64,000 bases of DNA from Cavia porcellus (lineage: Eukaryota; Chordata; Mammalia; Rodentia; Caviidae), in assembly GCF_034190915.1 (NCBI RefSeq), contig NW_026947496.1, forward strand, positions 27,746,001-27,810,000, read 5' to 3'. Shown piece by piece: positions 11,836-24,535 of the stretch (its first letter is position 1; each line of letters opens with the position of its first letter). A model generated the notes under the pieces. It saw only the letters and a program-made list of their open reading frames with translations, ran no database searches and was not told the DNA's origin. A program made the translations under genes and the position numbers.

Positions 11836-12365
11836 TATGAACAACATTTCTGCACTGGCCTGGCACGGATAAGGGCCTGGGTTTGATATCAAGCACAGAA
11901 AACTAGGGGCAGAGGAGAAAAAAGTAAAAGAAAATTCTCATCTCCTCAGATGGACCTGCAGGGAGGCTTTAATGTGCCAGGGAGAAAACCTTAAAATAAT
12001 TCCTTGTGATCCTGAGAGCGCCACATTCTGTTGGCAGCAGGGTGCAAATCACAGGGCAGCAATCACTGGCTGCTTCAGCCAGAGCTCACCAAATATAGCT
12101 CCAGCCCGACTGCAGAGGACCTGCCAACTAATGATGGCCCGTGGATTCCATCGCTGTTAACTGCAGCACTGCCAGCTTAACTGTCTTGAAAATGATGGCC
12201 TGTGCTTCCTTGGTCAATAATGCACCGTGGAGAAAAAGGCTAGCAACAGATTTTCCATAGTTTGCCAACGCTGGTTAAAAGTGAGGAGTCAAGCTCTTAA
12301 CTCAGTATTCAGACTGGCAAAAATACGCAAAATTACTTCATATGTCTAAAAAATGATTTTTGTTA

Positions 12366-12497
12366 CCTAGACTATAGCAGGGTTTGGTTTTTTGCTTGTT
12401 TGTTTTTGTAGCTTAGGCTGACCTCAAACATGCAGCAATCATCCTGTCTCAGCCTCCTGAGTGCTAGAATTACAGATGTGTATCACCTTGCCCAGTT
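12366..12497 (-). repeat. B1 SINE
   Basis: Antisense B1 (CCTGTCTCAGCCTCCTGAGT). Confidence 0.8.
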
Positions 12498-12524
12498 TGG
12501 GATTTTTTTAAAAAATTAAAACCC

Positions 12525-12603
12525 AGGAGCTGGGGATATAGTTCAGTGGCACAACACCTGCCTTGCAAGCATGAGTCATAAGTTTGATCCCCAGCACCAA
12601 AAA
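12525..12603 (+). repeat. ID SINE
   Basis: GAGCTGGGGATATAGTTCAG and GTTTGATCCCCAGCACC. Confidence 0.85.
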
Positions 12604-12620
12604 ATTTTTTTAAAAATAAA

Positions 12621-12763
12621 ACCAAGGTCCTAGTGTACACCTGTATCCCAGCACTTGAGGCAGGAGGATTGCCATGAGTTTGAGGTCAGCCTGGGCTACA
12701 TAGAGATTTCAAAGCCAGCCTAGACTATACAGTGAGACCCTGTCTCAAAAAATAAAACAAAAC
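12621..12763 (+). repeat. B1 SINE
   Basis: CAGCACTTGAGGCAGGAGGA and GTGAGACCCTGTCTC. Confidence 0.85.
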
Positions 12764-13249
12764 ATTCATTCTGAAATATGTATTGATTGTATCACCCGAT
12801 AACCAGTTCCTATTTCCATAGCTGATAGCAGATATGATAGAGGAACACTTAATACTTCCTGCCTAAAGTCAGGAACAAGAGAAGGACTCTGTTCTCATCC
12901 TTTCTACCCAAATTGCACTAGAGGTTTTAACAGGACAATTACTCAAGAAAGGGAAATGAAGGTTTTCAGATTGGGAAGGAATATGTAAAATTATTTCTAT
13001 GTGCAGATAGTCTTGTATGTAAAAACATCCTAAGGAATTCTCAACGTTAAATTAAGAGTTAAGTGAGGTTGATATAAGATCAATATACAAAAGCTAATTG
13101 CATTTCTATAAACTAACAATGAGCAAACTGAAATTAAAATTAAGAAATAAATTCTATTTACAATATCACCATAAAAACTTACAAATAAATTCTTTTGGTA
13201 CCAGGGTTAAATTTTTTTTAACTTACAAATAAATTTGAAAAAGACGCTT

Positions 13250-13338
13250 AAGGGACTAGAGATTTAGATCAGCAGCATAAGCACTGCCTGGCAAGTACAA
13301 GGTCGCAAGTTGGATCCCTGGTAACAAAAAAAGAAAAA
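13250..13338 (+). repeat. ID SINE inside L1
   Basis: GACTAGAGATTTAGATCAGC and GTTGGATCCCTGGTAAC. Confidence 0.75.
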
Positions 13339-13379
13339 AAGAAATGTAAGGATAACACTGAAAACCATAAAACATTGTT

Positions 13380-13530
13380 GAGCTGGGCATGGTTGTGCAT
13401 GCCATTAATCCCAGCACTTGGAAGACTGAGACAGGAGGATCACCATGAGTTTGAAGCCAGACTGACCTGCATAATGAGTGCTAAGCCAGCCTGAACCACA
13501 GTGAGAGCCCGTCTCAAAAAAGCAAGAAAC
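13380..13530 (+). repeat. B1 SINE inside L1
   Basis: GCTGGGCATGGTTGTGCATG through GAGAGCCCGTCTC. Confidence 0.85.
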
Positions 13531-13814
13531 ACATAAGTAAATAAATAAAGTGAACACAGAACTCACAGAATGGAAGAAAATACTACAAACCATACACAGT
13601 ATCGGATGAAGTACTTGCGTGCAGAATTACAGCTCAACAATTAAAAGATCAATAGTCCAATTAAAAAAAAAGGCAGAGTTTCAATCAAACATTTTCCCAA
13701 AGCAGATACATAAATGGCCAATAAGCATATAAAGACATGCTATTATCAACTATCAGGGAAATGTAGATCAAAACTGACAGTGAGATGTCACAGTACCCAC
13801 TTGAGCTTCCATGG

Positions 13815-14190
13815 TAGTGTCAAAAAGTGTGTCAGAGTGTCAGAGGAGGTGAAGATGAGCCCACTGTGGTTTACTAAATATCCCCCAAAGGCCCCAGTGA
13901 TGAATGCTTGGTCTCCCAGTCTAGGTACTAGGAGGTGATGGACTTCAAAGCTGCAGGGCATCAAGGGAGCCAGGTCACTGGGGGTGAGTCCTCCACAGGA
14001 ACAGTAGCAACCCATTTTCTCCACACCCTAGCTGTGACAAGATGCTCTGCCTCACCACAAGACCAAAGCAGCAGGGCCAAAGAGTCATAGACAGAAATTC
14101 CAACAGTGGGCCAAAGTAACCCTTCCCTCCTTAAACCTACTGTCTCAGGTACTGCATTACAGCACAGAAAGTGATGAACACAGAATTCTC
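13815..14190 (+). repeat. Old interspersed repeat (LTR/MaLR- or URR-like)
   Basis: Contains CCCCCAAAGGCCCCAGTGAT, CTTGGTCTCCCAGTC, ATGCTCTGCCTCACCACAAG and a 3' end like CTCAGGTACTGCATTACAGC, a widespread mammalian repeat layout. It sits between two L1 pieces. Confidence 0.55.
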
Positions 14191-14242
14191 AAATACTACT
14201 AGGAGGATACTACCATGCAGTCACATTGCAAACCAACTCTAC

Positions 14243-14366
14243 ACCTACTCGGGAGGCTGAGGCAGGAGGATCACCATGAGTCTGAGGTCAGCCTGGGCCA
14301 CATAGTGAGTTCAAGGACAGCCTGAACTACACAGTAAGAGCCTGTCTCAAACAAACAAACAATCTA
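14243..14366 (+). repeat. B1 SINE (5' truncated)
   Basis: CTCGGGAGGCTGAGGCAGGA onward with the internal near-duplicate. Confidence 0.85.
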
Positions 14367-14389
14367 CTATTTCTAAAACAAAAAACATA

Positions 14390-15065
14390 AGACTGCTAAT
14401 TCCCCTTCCAAGAAACTTGAAAACATACTGACATGAAAACCTGCACTCCAATGTTCACAGAAGCATTATTTCTTGCAGCCAAAAACTGAAAATAACCCAA
14501 ATGCCCAAACTTGGGAATGGATAAATACAATGTGACATTTCTATATTCATTCATGAATGTTATTTGGCGGTAAAAAGAGAAAACGATACCTGCTGGAACG
14601 TGGATGAACTGGATGCCACTGAGTCACGTGAAACACGCAGGACAGAAACAGTCACAGGAAAAATGACTCCACTCATATGAAATGTCCTGAGTAAGTAAAT
14701 CCAGAGCAAGAAAGTAAATTAATGCTTCTAGGGGTTGGTGGACAAGATGGGCTGAGGAGGCCTGTTCACTGAGGTGTCTTAGAATTTTTTTATGAAATGA
14801 CTCAGAATTCTCATGTGAAAAAGTAAAATTCAAGTTGGCCACGGTGCATTTGAGAGGCGGAGGTGAGAGTGATCATCATGAGTTTTGAGTCCAGACCGGG
14901 CTCCTTAATGAGTTAAAAGCCTGAACTATATGGTGAGATCCTCCTTCAAAACCAATACTAACAAAGGAAATAAAATCCACTGAGCCATACACTTGAGAAT
15001 GGCAACTTTCATGTTATGTAAATTATACCTCAATAAGCTATCACTTGTAAAAGAAGACATACCGA
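14390..15065 (+). mobile_element. L1 3' end fragment
   Basis: Follows the L1 order: CACTCCAATGTTCACAGAAG, then TGGATGAACTGGATG, then a tail near TATGTAAATTATACCTCAAT. Probably the continuation of the fragment at 12880, separated by a MaLR-like repeat and a B1. Confidence 0.7.
14836..14960 (+). repeat. B1 SINE, diverged, inside L1
   Basis: GGCCACGGTGCATTTGAGAG with a TGGTGAGATCC end. Confidence 0.6.
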
Positions 15066-15646
15066 GCACCTACATATCCCAGGCACTGTCCTAGTTTCTG
15101 GGGTACATCAATTAGTAAAACACCCCAGGAAACCCAGGAAAAGTATGTCCCAAGATGCCCAAAGAGTCTGCAGGCTTGATTGTACAACATGGTAAACCAA
15201 GAGAATTTCGGAGAACAAGGGAGAAGTCAACAAAGCTACTAGGCTTCTGCAATAGAAGTTCTGGTTTTCAGGAAGGAAATGAGGTCATGTACAGACACTG
15301 ACCTGACAGCCCCTCCCCATCTCATAGAATGACATAGTTCTTACTCTCATACAGTTACAAACGTTATCCTTTATTATTATTCTAATTATTCTTTCCAGTT
15401 AACAGTTTTTGCTGCAGTCCACTGAGGTGATTATTACAATTCGCTCCACCACTGCCTTACTTGTCAACAGGTCATTCCAGCTCTTTGCCTTTTATAAACA
15501 ATGTCAGGATGCAACATTCCTGCCAGGTCAGAAAAGGTCAAGGCACAGCTTCCCTGTGTGAAAGAGATCAGAACAGCTCCTCTCAGAGATCCCACTGATT
15601 CTCCTGCACAGCACATCCGACAGGCCACGGGGAATAGGCTGCAAAT

Positions 15647-15797
15647 GCCTGGCGTGGTGGGGCATGCCTGTCATCCCAGCACTTGGGAGGCTGAGGCAGG
15701 AGGATAGCTGCAAGTCTGAGGCCAGCCTTAGCTACACAGTGAGTTCCAGGTCAGCCTAGACTACACAGCAAGACCTATCTCATACAAACAAATAAGA
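15647..15797 (+). repeat. B1 SINE
   Basis: GCCTGGCGTGGTGGGGCATG, well conserved. Confidence 0.9.
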
Positions 15798-15867
15798 ATG
15801 GGCTGTATTATGTTTGCCTCCTTCATGGTTTACTGACTGAGGGTACTAAGTTGCAAACGCTCCAGAT

Positions 15868-15946
15868 CCAGTGGTTACCATCAAACTCAGGGCCTTGTGC
15901 ATACCAGGCAAGCCCCCCATGGCCAAGCTAACACCCCCAGCCCTTC
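15868..15946 (-). repeat. ID SINE
   Basis: Antisense ID with GGGCCTTGTGCATACCAGGC. Confidence 0.65.
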
Positions 15947-15984
15947 CACGTTACATTTTATAAAATTTCATTTTTTTCTTCTTT

Positions 15985-16101
15985 GTCTTTTGGAGACAGG
16001 GTTTCAACTGTGCAGTTCAGGCCGGCCTTGAATCACAACAATCTCCTGCCTCAGCCTCTCAAATGCTAGGATTATAGGTGTTTGCCATAATGCCCAGCTA
16101 T
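15985..16101 (-). repeat. B1 SINE
   Basis: Antisense B1 (TCCTGCCTCAGCCTCTCAAA). Confidence 0.8.
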
Positions 16102-16345
16102 CATTTCTGTTTTATAGTGTTAGACTCTCATTCTCTTTTATTTCTCAAATAGTCCTCCATATTTTTGCTTACATATTTTTCAAATAAATTTTGCTCAGTA
16201 CTTTAACACATCCTTAGTTTTAAAACTCCTTGTTAACCTGTTATCTTTAATATTTATTGTCTCTCCAGGTTAAACAAGATTTAACTCTCTATTCATCCAT
16301 TACTTCTCCTAGCACAATTTTATAACTGTACTTAAAAAGAGACAC

Positions 16346-16518
16346 TGCGCTGGGGGTGATGGTGCATGCCTGAAATCCCAGAAATTTGGAGGCTGAGGCA
16401 GGAGGATCCCAGTTCAATCCCAGCCTAGGCTATCAAGACCCTGCTTCAAAACAAAAAGAGGCAGGGATCTGGTGCAGTGTACAGGCCCTGGGTTCAATCC
16501 CTTGTACCAAAAAAGAAA
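16346..16518 (+). repeat. B1+ID composite SINE
   Basis: B1 head GGTGATGGTGCATGCCTG joined to an ID-like 3' end GGGTTCAATCCCTTGTACCA. Confidence 0.75.
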
Positions 16519-17597
16519 GGCAGTGGACCAGGGGAGTAGACACCCTGCATCCTGGGATGAGAACACGCTCTACCTGGGTATGTGTCAGCTGTGTACAAAG
16601 ATGTTGCTTCCTAAACCCTTCACCTGACCAGCGGTGCTCACTGCAGGACTGTTTCTTCAATTAGCTGGATGAGTTAAGGATGCAGCAGCATCTGTGCTAT
16701 CACGCTCCCCACTCCCCTCCCCAGGAGACTGGGCCTTAAATCTGGCACAAAGCTGCACACTTAGTGACTTGGTGAGACACCACCTCAAAATAAAAAGTAA
16801 CGAAGGGTGCAGCTCAGTCAGAGCCAACGCCCTAGGTTCAAGCCAGGTTTTGATCCTTAGAAAGTTGACAAAGGAGGCTTGAAACTTTCTCCCAGTGGTT
16901 TCCTGGTCCTCCTCCTGGAGCTCACCGACCAGCTACTTCCCCTTCCACTGGCTGCCCTTCTTGTGCTTAAAACCCAAAGCGGGATCAGGTTTCTGGTAAT
17001 CCTGCTTGATCCCCTAATAGGGAGTTATTTTACATAGTCACACAAAGCACAGCTGCCAAGGCCACTGGAGTCCTCAGTAATCCCATGTTGATGGGCTCAA
17101 GGTCACCACACCTCTGCCTGCTCAGCTTTCCCTGCACAGTCAAAGCACAGAATAAGGGCGCTACAAAATTGCCCGCTTTACATCTAGGCTTGCATCCGGT
17201 ACCCCCAGCCTTGGCTCCATGGTCAGCAGGTGAGGATTCTGTGGCCCCAGGGCCTCACAGCTCCTTGAGCTGCTGCCTCCAAGCTGAAGACCACCCAGGT
17301 CCAGCCAGGAAAAGCCTGGGAAAACAGCCTGACCTATCCTCCTCCCTTCCATTCCCCACCCACTGCAAGCAGAGATCTGGTTGGGAGAAACTGGAAACAA
17401 CTTCCTTCCAACCAGCGAACCACAGAGCAGCAGATTCAACTGGAACTTTCTGCACACCTGTTGATGTCCAGCTCACCTCTCAGCGTGCCACTGGGAGGCA
17501 CAGTGACACAACGTTCCTGGACTGCTTGTGAATACAAAGGGCTACAAGGTGTTACTGCAAACGATGGTGAATGTAGAGACATTTTTATTACAGTAAA

Positions 17598-17713
17598 CAC
17601 TGGGTGTGGTGGTGCACGCCTGTAATCCCAGTATTTGTGAGGCTGAGGCAGAAGCATCACTGCGAGTTCAAGGCTAGCCTGGGCTACATAGTGAGACTCT
17701 GTCTCCAAATAAA
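17598..17713 (+). repeat. B1 SINE
   Basis: CTGGGTGTGGTGGTGCACGC; lacks the extra internal duplication. Confidence 0.85.
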
Positions 17714-17779
17714 TTGTTATAGTAAATGACACACTGCTATTAATCCCTCTCAAAATACTCTCCCTTCCTTGAGTACACT

Positions 17780-17862
17780 TTTTTTTTTTTTAATCAGGGA
17801 TCAAACTCATGAGCTCACACTTGCCAGGCAGGTGGGGTACCACTCACCTGTATCCCCCGCTA
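17780..17862 (-). repeat. ID SINE
   Basis: T-run then AATCAGGGATCAAACTCATG. Confidence 0.7.
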
Positions 17863-17934
17863 TCCTATCATTCTTGCTAGTTTCTGCAGTTCCATAAAAT
17901 CTCTTTTGTGATTGTCTTTCTTTCTTTTCTTACT

Positions 17935-18048
17935 TTGTTTTTGAGAGGGTCCCATTATGTAGTTTAGACAAGCCTTGAACTAAAGTGATTCTCCTGCCTC
18001 AGCCTCACAAATATTGGGATTACAGGCATGCACCACTATGCTCAGCTT
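17935..18048 (-). repeat. B1 SINE
   Basis: Antisense B1 (CTCAGCCTCACAAATATTGG). Confidence 0.8.
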
Positions 18049-18934
18049 CATGTCTGTAATTGAGGTGTTGTGACTGCCTCCATAACTTGAGTAGATTCCA
18101 AATGCTTGCCTTCCATGTTCATTTTGACTTTGGGCAAAGTTACATAGTGCTAGACTGGGTAAATAAGCAGACAAGGACACCTCTACTGTTTTTACGAGCC
18201 TGCCTCTCGTTGGATGGCGCTGTGTAGCCTCAATCACTATACAAAGACACTCAGAAGGACCTCATAAAGATACTCAGAACCTCCAGAACTGCTTCAGCAA
18301 GTGGCAAGAATGATAAAGTAATGGGTTCAGAGTGAGGGAGAGGATTCTGGACAGGTTGATGACACTGTGTCTTTTGCTGTAATAGGTTTTTTAAATTTAA
18401 ATATTCACCATATATTTCCATCACACTTCATATAAAAGGCTACATTATATTGGTGCAGGTAATGAAGATGACAATTTATCTCATCGTTATTAATCAAATT
18501 AAGCATTAACTGACAATATTTTATCTTCTTTCCATATTGTTCTTTCCCTTTGAAGGGAAAAAGTAAACAATTACGTAGTTAATGTCTGAGAGTTAATGGT
18601 GAAACATTCTGACCCACTCATCATGTGTCTACCAACAGGGAACATGGGGAAAGACTAGGAAGGGCAGTGACCTGGCACTCACAGTTGGCACAGAGCACAT
18701 CAGCCCGACTGCCACACACAGCACATCACCCAATTGCCACACACGGCATCTGGCTCCCACCCCAGGGATGGCAAAGGCTGGCTGTGCTTTTGCCCAGCTG
18801 TGCCAGCCTGGGCGTCTGCACCCTCACTGGCTTCCCTTGGGCATGCTTCCTATGGTGGCAATTTAGTTATTTTAGTGCAGGACAAAATACCTACCAGGGT
18901 AGCAGTGGTGGGTCTCATTAGATAAGCACTGAAT

Positions 18935-19012
18935 TCAGGTAAAGCTCAGTAGGAGAACACTTGAGTAATACATGCAAGGTCCTGGGGTCTGATGCCAAGC
19001 ACTGTAACATAA
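18935..19012 (+). repeat. ID SINE
   Basis: GGTAAAGCTCAGTAGGAG and GGGGTCTGATGCCAAGCAC. Confidence 0.6.
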
Positions 19013-19024
19013 GTAAATAAAGTA

Positions 19025-19150
19025 AACTGGGCATCGTGGTATATGCCTGTAATTCCAGCACTCAGGAGGCTGAGGCAGTTGGATCATTACGAGTTCAAGG
19101 CCAGCCTAAACTACAGAATAAGACCTGTCTCAAAATAAATAAATAAATGG
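19025..19150 (+). repeat. B1 SINE with (AAAT)n tail
   Basis: ACTGGGCATCGTGGTATATG and CAAAATAAATAAATAAAT. Confidence 0.85.
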
Positions 19151-19204
19151 CCTTTTTTTTTTTTTAAACCAGGACTTGATTTATGGCAAAACAATAGTAA
19201 CGAA

Positions 19205-19400
19205 CTAGGCATAAGGGTACACACTTATAATCCCAGGAGTCCGGAAGGCTGAAGCAGTAGGAGCTCAAATTAGATTCTACCTTAAGCAATTTAGTAATTT
19301 AGCAAAAGCTTGTCTCAAAATGAAAAATAAAAAGGTTAGAGATGTAGCCTAGTGCAAGGGCCCTGGGTTTACTCTCAAGTTCTTCAAAAAAAAAAAAAAA
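19205..19400 (+). repeat. B1+ID composite SINE
   Basis: Diverged B1 head and ID-like end GGGCCCTGGGTTTACTC with a long A tail. Confidence 0.65.
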
Positions 19401-19665
19401 GTAATGAACAGCAAGATGGGAATTATTATTCTATTATTTTATTCATGTTATCCTGACACAATTATATTACCAATTAGGAGGAAAATGTTCAAAAGACAAA
19501 ATAACTAACTTAAATAGTTTTTTAAAAAGGTAAAGAAGAGAAATGCAATATTAGTTTCAAAGACAAGGACAAAATTAATTTGGTTCTAAAAAGAAAACAG
19601 ATATATAATCAAAGACAAGGCAGACAAATATAAAAATAGCCAAGATCCAAAGAATAAGAAGTATG

Positions 19666-19742
19666 GGGCTGGGGACATAGCTCAGCAGCACAGCGCCTCC
19701 CTGGCAAGCATGAGGCCTCTCATTTGACTCCTGATATCACAC
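19666..19742 (+). repeat. ID SINE
   Basis: GGGGCTGGGGACATAGCTCA. Confidence 0.8.
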
Positions 19743-20397
19743 AGGAAAAGAATAAGAAGTGTCATTTTCCAGAAAACAATGATTTCCTACCAGTTCTAAA
19801 TGACTCAGTGCCAAATGTTAAGAACACAAAGACAAACAGACCAGATTGCACTGGGATTCCACCGGTCTGGCCAGCAAACACATGGACCCCCTTACTGCAA
19901 ACAAAGACGGCGACAGAGCACATGTGTACCTTGCCACACTCACTAGCCCGCATGCCTGCTGGAAAACTGTACAGAGAGACAGTACTCAACAACACAGCTC
20001 AGAGAACTCTGGCAAAAAAACGATTTGATACATGTTCAAGAGCAATCAATACAAAGGAGAAGGGTAGCTACAATACACAGGAGCAAGAACTAGAAGAAGA
20101 AGACTCCCTAGTTATAGTGCAAAAGAAGCCTACTTGTAGCAGTGAAAGAGAGTGGTGTGGAGAAGAGATGAAACAAACAATAAAATAGCAAGACAGAGCC
20201 TGGCGTGTTCCTGTAGTCTCAGATACTCAGGAAATATATATAACACATTGCACACAGTAAATATAGTCAATTCTTATTTTCTAATTAGGCTTCAGTAAAA
20301 TTGACAGGCAAAAGGTATGAAAGGTAATGGACAAGAATGTCTCAGAATTGATAAGGGACAAAAATCTTCATGTGAAGAAGTACAGGAAGTCATCAGC

Positions 20398-20762
20398 AGG
20401 TGCTATGGTTTGAATTTATGTCCCTCCAACTTCATGCTGCAACCTAAACTCCAATGTGACAGAGCTCAGGCCATCAGAAGGTGACAGGTGCTTGAGGGTG
20501 GAGCCACGGTGAATGAAACTAGCCACCTGTCGGAGGGCTGCGCGGCACTGGCCGAGGCCTTTGCTTCCACATCATGTCATCCAAGGTGCCAGAAGAGAAG
20601 CAGAGACCAGACCTTCACCAGACAGCGAACCTGCCACTGCCTTGGTGTGGACATTCCTGTCTGCTGAATTAGGAGAGACGTAAAATGCTACTGTTTAGAA
20701 ATTATCCAGCCTCAGATATTTCATTCCAGCAGCAACATGGACTAAGTTAGTACAACAGGATT
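20398..20762 (+). repeat. ERVL-MaLR-type LTR relic
   Basis: Starts GGTGCTATGGTTTGAATTTA and ends GCAGCAACATGGACTAAGTT, the typical termini of mammalian MaLR-type LTRs of about 360 bp. Confidence 0.6.
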
Positions 20763-21689
20763 AAAAGTAGGCTTGCACTCACCAAAATAAAACTGCAAAA
20801 CACCAAAGGCAAAGAGCAGCTCTTATAAAGAGCCACAGGCAAAAGATGACTATTTTACAGGCAACAATAGTTAAAGTGACAACATGATTTTAATCTGGAA
20901 CAACAGATGCTAGTAGATAATGGAAATAAAATCTTCAAAGGACTGAGAGACAAAACTTCCAAACTAAAACTTTACACTCATAAACCATCATTCAAAAGTA
21001 GCAGTGAAATAAATGTTAAAAATAAAGCTTAGAAAAAAATAAAGCTTACTACTACCCACAGATTCTCATTCAGAGTTACTAAAAGGAAAATTGCTTTTAG
21101 TTGAGAGCTAAAACCTGGCTAATGTACTCATAATAGCTATTATTTTCAATAAAATGGTAAGTAAAGTGAACATGAGAGGGAGGAAATTGAAATTAAAGTA
21201 TATGAAAGTCTTATACAGTTGTGAAGAATGGAAAATGTTACTAACATTGGGTTTTTTTAAAAGTAAATATGCATGTTTAAAATAATGCATAGCTCCTGCT
21301 GGATAGAAACTGCTGCTACGCGATAAAAGGATAAGGGATATAATGAAGGCCTGACCAAAGAGCTAACTGCCATGGAAAAAGGGACCAAGAACACTAGGGA
21401 AGCCTTCAGAAATGTGTCGTTTAGCCTCTGTCCTGAACGCTGAGTGGCTGCTGAGGAGAGACATCAGTTTAGACTGTGAGGACCACACACACAGTAAAGG
21501 CATGGTCCCTTATCACAGGTGGTTTATCCTGAGTAGTTCTGGATGGCTGGAACGTAAAACACATGTGAGTTTTGATAGGATAAGAGGAGGAGAAGGTAGA
21601 CCAAGAAGAGAGAAATAGTAGAGGACCACACAGTTCACACGATGAAATCTACTTCATTTAGTAGATGGTACAGAGGCACCATAGATATG

Positions 21690-22440
21690 TAAAAGTTTAT
21701 ATTATGGAAATATATTCATGAAAGTTGTCATTTTAACCATCTGTCAACATTCAAGTCAGTGCCCCCAATTGTCAAAATCCCCAGAAATTTTTCATCCCCC
21801 CAAACTGAAACTTTGTACCCATTAAACAATTATACCCTATTCCCCTCTAAGCCTAGTTTCTTGTAACCACCTATATTAGCTTTTCCATCGCTAAGACACA
21901 ACAACCCATAATTTAAAGGAACAAAGACTGAACTTAGCTCACAGTTTCTGGGGATTCAGTTCATGGTGGGCTGGCTCCAAGGCAGGAATATCACGGCAGA
22001 AGGTCCCGGCAGAGCAAGCGACTCAGTTCATGGCGAGGAGGAAGCACAGCTGGGAAGCACTGCAAGACAGAAAGGGGAGAGACCAAACATAGCACCCAAG
22101 GTCAGCCTCCATTTCCCGCCCAGAAGTGTGCTCCACCAAGCCCCTGGTGGCTCCCAAGCCAGTCAAGATGGCACATCAAGCTTAACTGTCACACCACTAT
22201 TCTAATTTCTACCTCTATGGACTAAATATTCCTCATTAGAGGAATCACACAATAGTGTCCTTTTGTGTCTGGCTTAATTTCATGTAGCACAGTGTCTTCA
22301 GGGTTCATGCATGTCGTAGCATGTATCAAATTCTCCTTCCTTGCTTAGGCTGAGTGTATGTATGACTGTGTGTATGACCACATTTTGTCTGTCCATTCTC
22401 CACTGGTGGATGGAATATTAAAAGTTTCAAATGGTACAGT
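21690..22440 (-). mobile_element. L1 3' fragment split by another repeat
   Basis: Antisense L1-like sequence at about 21720-21880 and 22215-22440 (for example GTGTCTGGCTTAATTTCATG and a region ending CCACTGGTGGATGG). A 300-bp repeat lies between the two parts. Confidence 0.6.
21880..22200 (-). repeat. Old interspersed repeat (LTR/MaLR- or URR-like)
   Basis: The plus strand reads TTAGCTTTTCCATCGCTAAG and AGCTCACAGTTTCTGG then GTTCATGGTGGGCTGGCTCC, the antisense of the family seen at 13815-14190. The exact family name is not certain. Confidence 0.5.
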
Positions 22441-23621
22441 GATATGACGATATGTCCAGCTTGGAAAGAGACTGAGGAATGGCCCTTGTGAACCAGGTGC
22501 AGAACCTGATTCCAGAAAATAAGAATGTGTTGCACAGACAGAGGACAGGTTCGTGTTCATCATGGCATCATCCACGGAGCACATCTGGAAATTTTGCAAT
22601 TAATATGAGTAATCTGTGGGGCTCTTTTGATGCCGCCTTTGGTCCCAAAGAGACTGGAATATGCTATCTTCTCTGATGAGAATGAGCATAGAGTGCTGGC
22701 TCTGGGCAGTCTGGAGGGGAGGAAGAAGCAAAATCCAAAGTAAGTAATCCTCACCTGGGACAGAAGTCTGGAGGTTCCATTTTTTAAAGAAATAATGGCA
22801 GAAGAAGCAGACATATTTTGATTCTTGGAATTACGACATGGCTAAGGCAAAGACGAAGAACAAGCAACTTTCTACTGCGACCTCAGGTAAGACTGGTGAC
22901 CACATTCCCACTTTAGGATCTTCCTAATGGAAAGCTTCCCTTGTCCCAAACAAGCTAGCAGGCAGATTAAAGAAGCTGAAGTGCATGAGTCTTCTAATTC
23001 CCTTTATTACTCCGTAATCTGTTACTTATCCACTGAATCTGCTTTCCTTCACTAAGTCACTTGAGACTGACAGCTTTGCAGGTAATGTAGTGTGCTGCCA
23101 GTATTAAGGGAACAGGCTTATAGAGGTTTCCACCAGTTCACCAATGCACTAACAAAGACGAGAGGGTCCTGTTCAGCAACACACGTCATCTACTTGGAAA
23201 TAACTATATATTACCTAAATCCTAGCACAGGGCCAGTCAGACTAGCTCCGTATGTTATCCTATTTAAACATAACCTCTATGATATGATTTCTTCTGCACT
23301 TTCCTTTTGTATTTTGTGAAACAGAAGTTTAAGACCACGAATTAGAAGAAAGGTCACATAACCAAACACAAAGAGATATGAATCCTGAAAGATTTGCGTG
23401 AACCTGAATGGCCTTAAGCCAGTTTCAGCTATGAAAACAGCGTTTTACTTGGCAATGTCCCCCCTTCTGAAATAACTTCTGTGACTTTAGTGCTTACCAG
23501 CAGCCACTGAATGCCATGTCCTTACTCAGTTCTTTTGTGTTCTAACACTCTCCTTGTAACACGTAAATGAGATATATATGTGCCTCATTGCTGAATTCAC
23601 TTTTGTGCCAATTTTTTTTTC

Positions 23622-23709
23622 CTTTTTTTTTTCTGGTACCAGGGATCAAACTCATGACCACCTGCTTGCAAGGCAGGTGCTTATGCCACTGAGCTAAATC
23701 CCCAGCCCC
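23622..23709 (-). repeat. Young ID SINE
   Basis: Antisense copy close to the young consensus (GGTACCAGGGATCAAACTCA ... GAGCTAAATCCCCAGCCCC), with short TGTGCCAA flanks as target duplication. Confidence 0.9.
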
Positions 23710-24289
23710 CCTGTGCCAACTTTTTGGTAAATACATTAGTTTTGTACAACCATTCACAAATGTCTGCTTTAATTTCACATATTAGTAAGTAATGTGTCAA
23801 CCTGAAGCACAAAAGCACCTCCCAAGCTGTCATGACAGCTTTAGTGAAGAGCAGTTTACAGCGCTGGGCTTATGAATACAAGCTCAGTGTGCCACAGAAT
23901 TAAGCTTCACCATTTGTCCCTTGTATCTGTGACCTTCAGTGGCACTGCACAGATCCATGTGTTGCTTAGGCATATCTTTATCTTACACACAAAACTTCCT
24001 TCTGCCGTTTATCAAAGCTGAAATTCATATGACTTTTATAAACTTTTTAAAGATACCACTTCTGGAACAAAGAATAAAAGGCTTTCATACTGTACTCTCT
24101 ATGTTCTCCCCAGTACACCCCTACCTGGGCACTTTTGTTTTTTCTCTGCTTCTTTGACACAGGGTACTGGGCTGTTCAGTATATATAGAAGCACCAGTGT
24201 CTGTATCCTTACTCTCTAAACTTGCTATGCTAAACCCTGTGTTTTATAACACAATAGCAGTGTTTCCTTCTAATTTCTCAGGTGTTTTG

Positions 24290-24379
24290 TTTTGTTTTGT
24301 TTTGCGGTACCAGGGATTGAACTCACGACCTAGCATTTGCCAGGCAGGCGCTTATGCCACTGAGCTAAATCCCCAGTCC
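24290..24379 (-). repeat. Young ID SINE
   Basis: Antisense copy with AATTTCTCAG target duplications on both sides. Confidence 0.9.
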
Positions 24380-24455
24380 GAATTTCTCAGTTGTTAACTG
24401 ATCACTCAATTCTATGTTACCACTTATATTTGACAATTGTGAAATAAAAAGAACA

Positions 24456-24535
24456 GGGGCTGGGGATTTAGCTCAGTGGCATAAGCGCCTGCCTTGCAAG
24501 CAGGCAGTCCTGAGTTCGATCCCCGGTACCAACAA
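24456..24535 (+). repeat. Young ID SINE
   Basis: Near-consensus copy with intact A box (TAGCTCAGTGG) and B box (GAGTTCGATCCCC), flanked by AAATAAAAAG repeats. Confidence 0.93.

Larger units (their letters stand above)
12880..13800 (+). mobile_element. L1 ORF2 fragment, interrupted by SINEs
   Basis: AT-rich sense sequence with L1 ORF2-like tracts, for example around AAGATCAATATACAAAAGCT and GGGAAATGTAGATCAAAACT, split by an ID (13250-13332) and a B1 (13380-13527). Heavily degraded. Confidence 0.65.

Noticed and set aside
17085..17531. 148-codon open frame on the plus strand
   Set aside because: Locally GC-rich intron sequence, overlapping frames on both strands; no homology recognised.
19724..20188. 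154-codon open frame on the plus strand
   Set aside because: Begins in an ID SINE tail; composition is low-complexity and no family is recognised.
22842..22930. Short frame beginning [16 protein letters not shown] followed by a donor-like GTAAGA
   Set aside because: Resembles a basic N-terminal exon, but no upstream promoter and no matching next exon is visible; too short to support.
24456..24535. tRNA-like gene with anticodon TGC
   Set aside because: The T stem and acceptor stem do not pair and copies recur with A tails and target duplications; it is an ID SINE.
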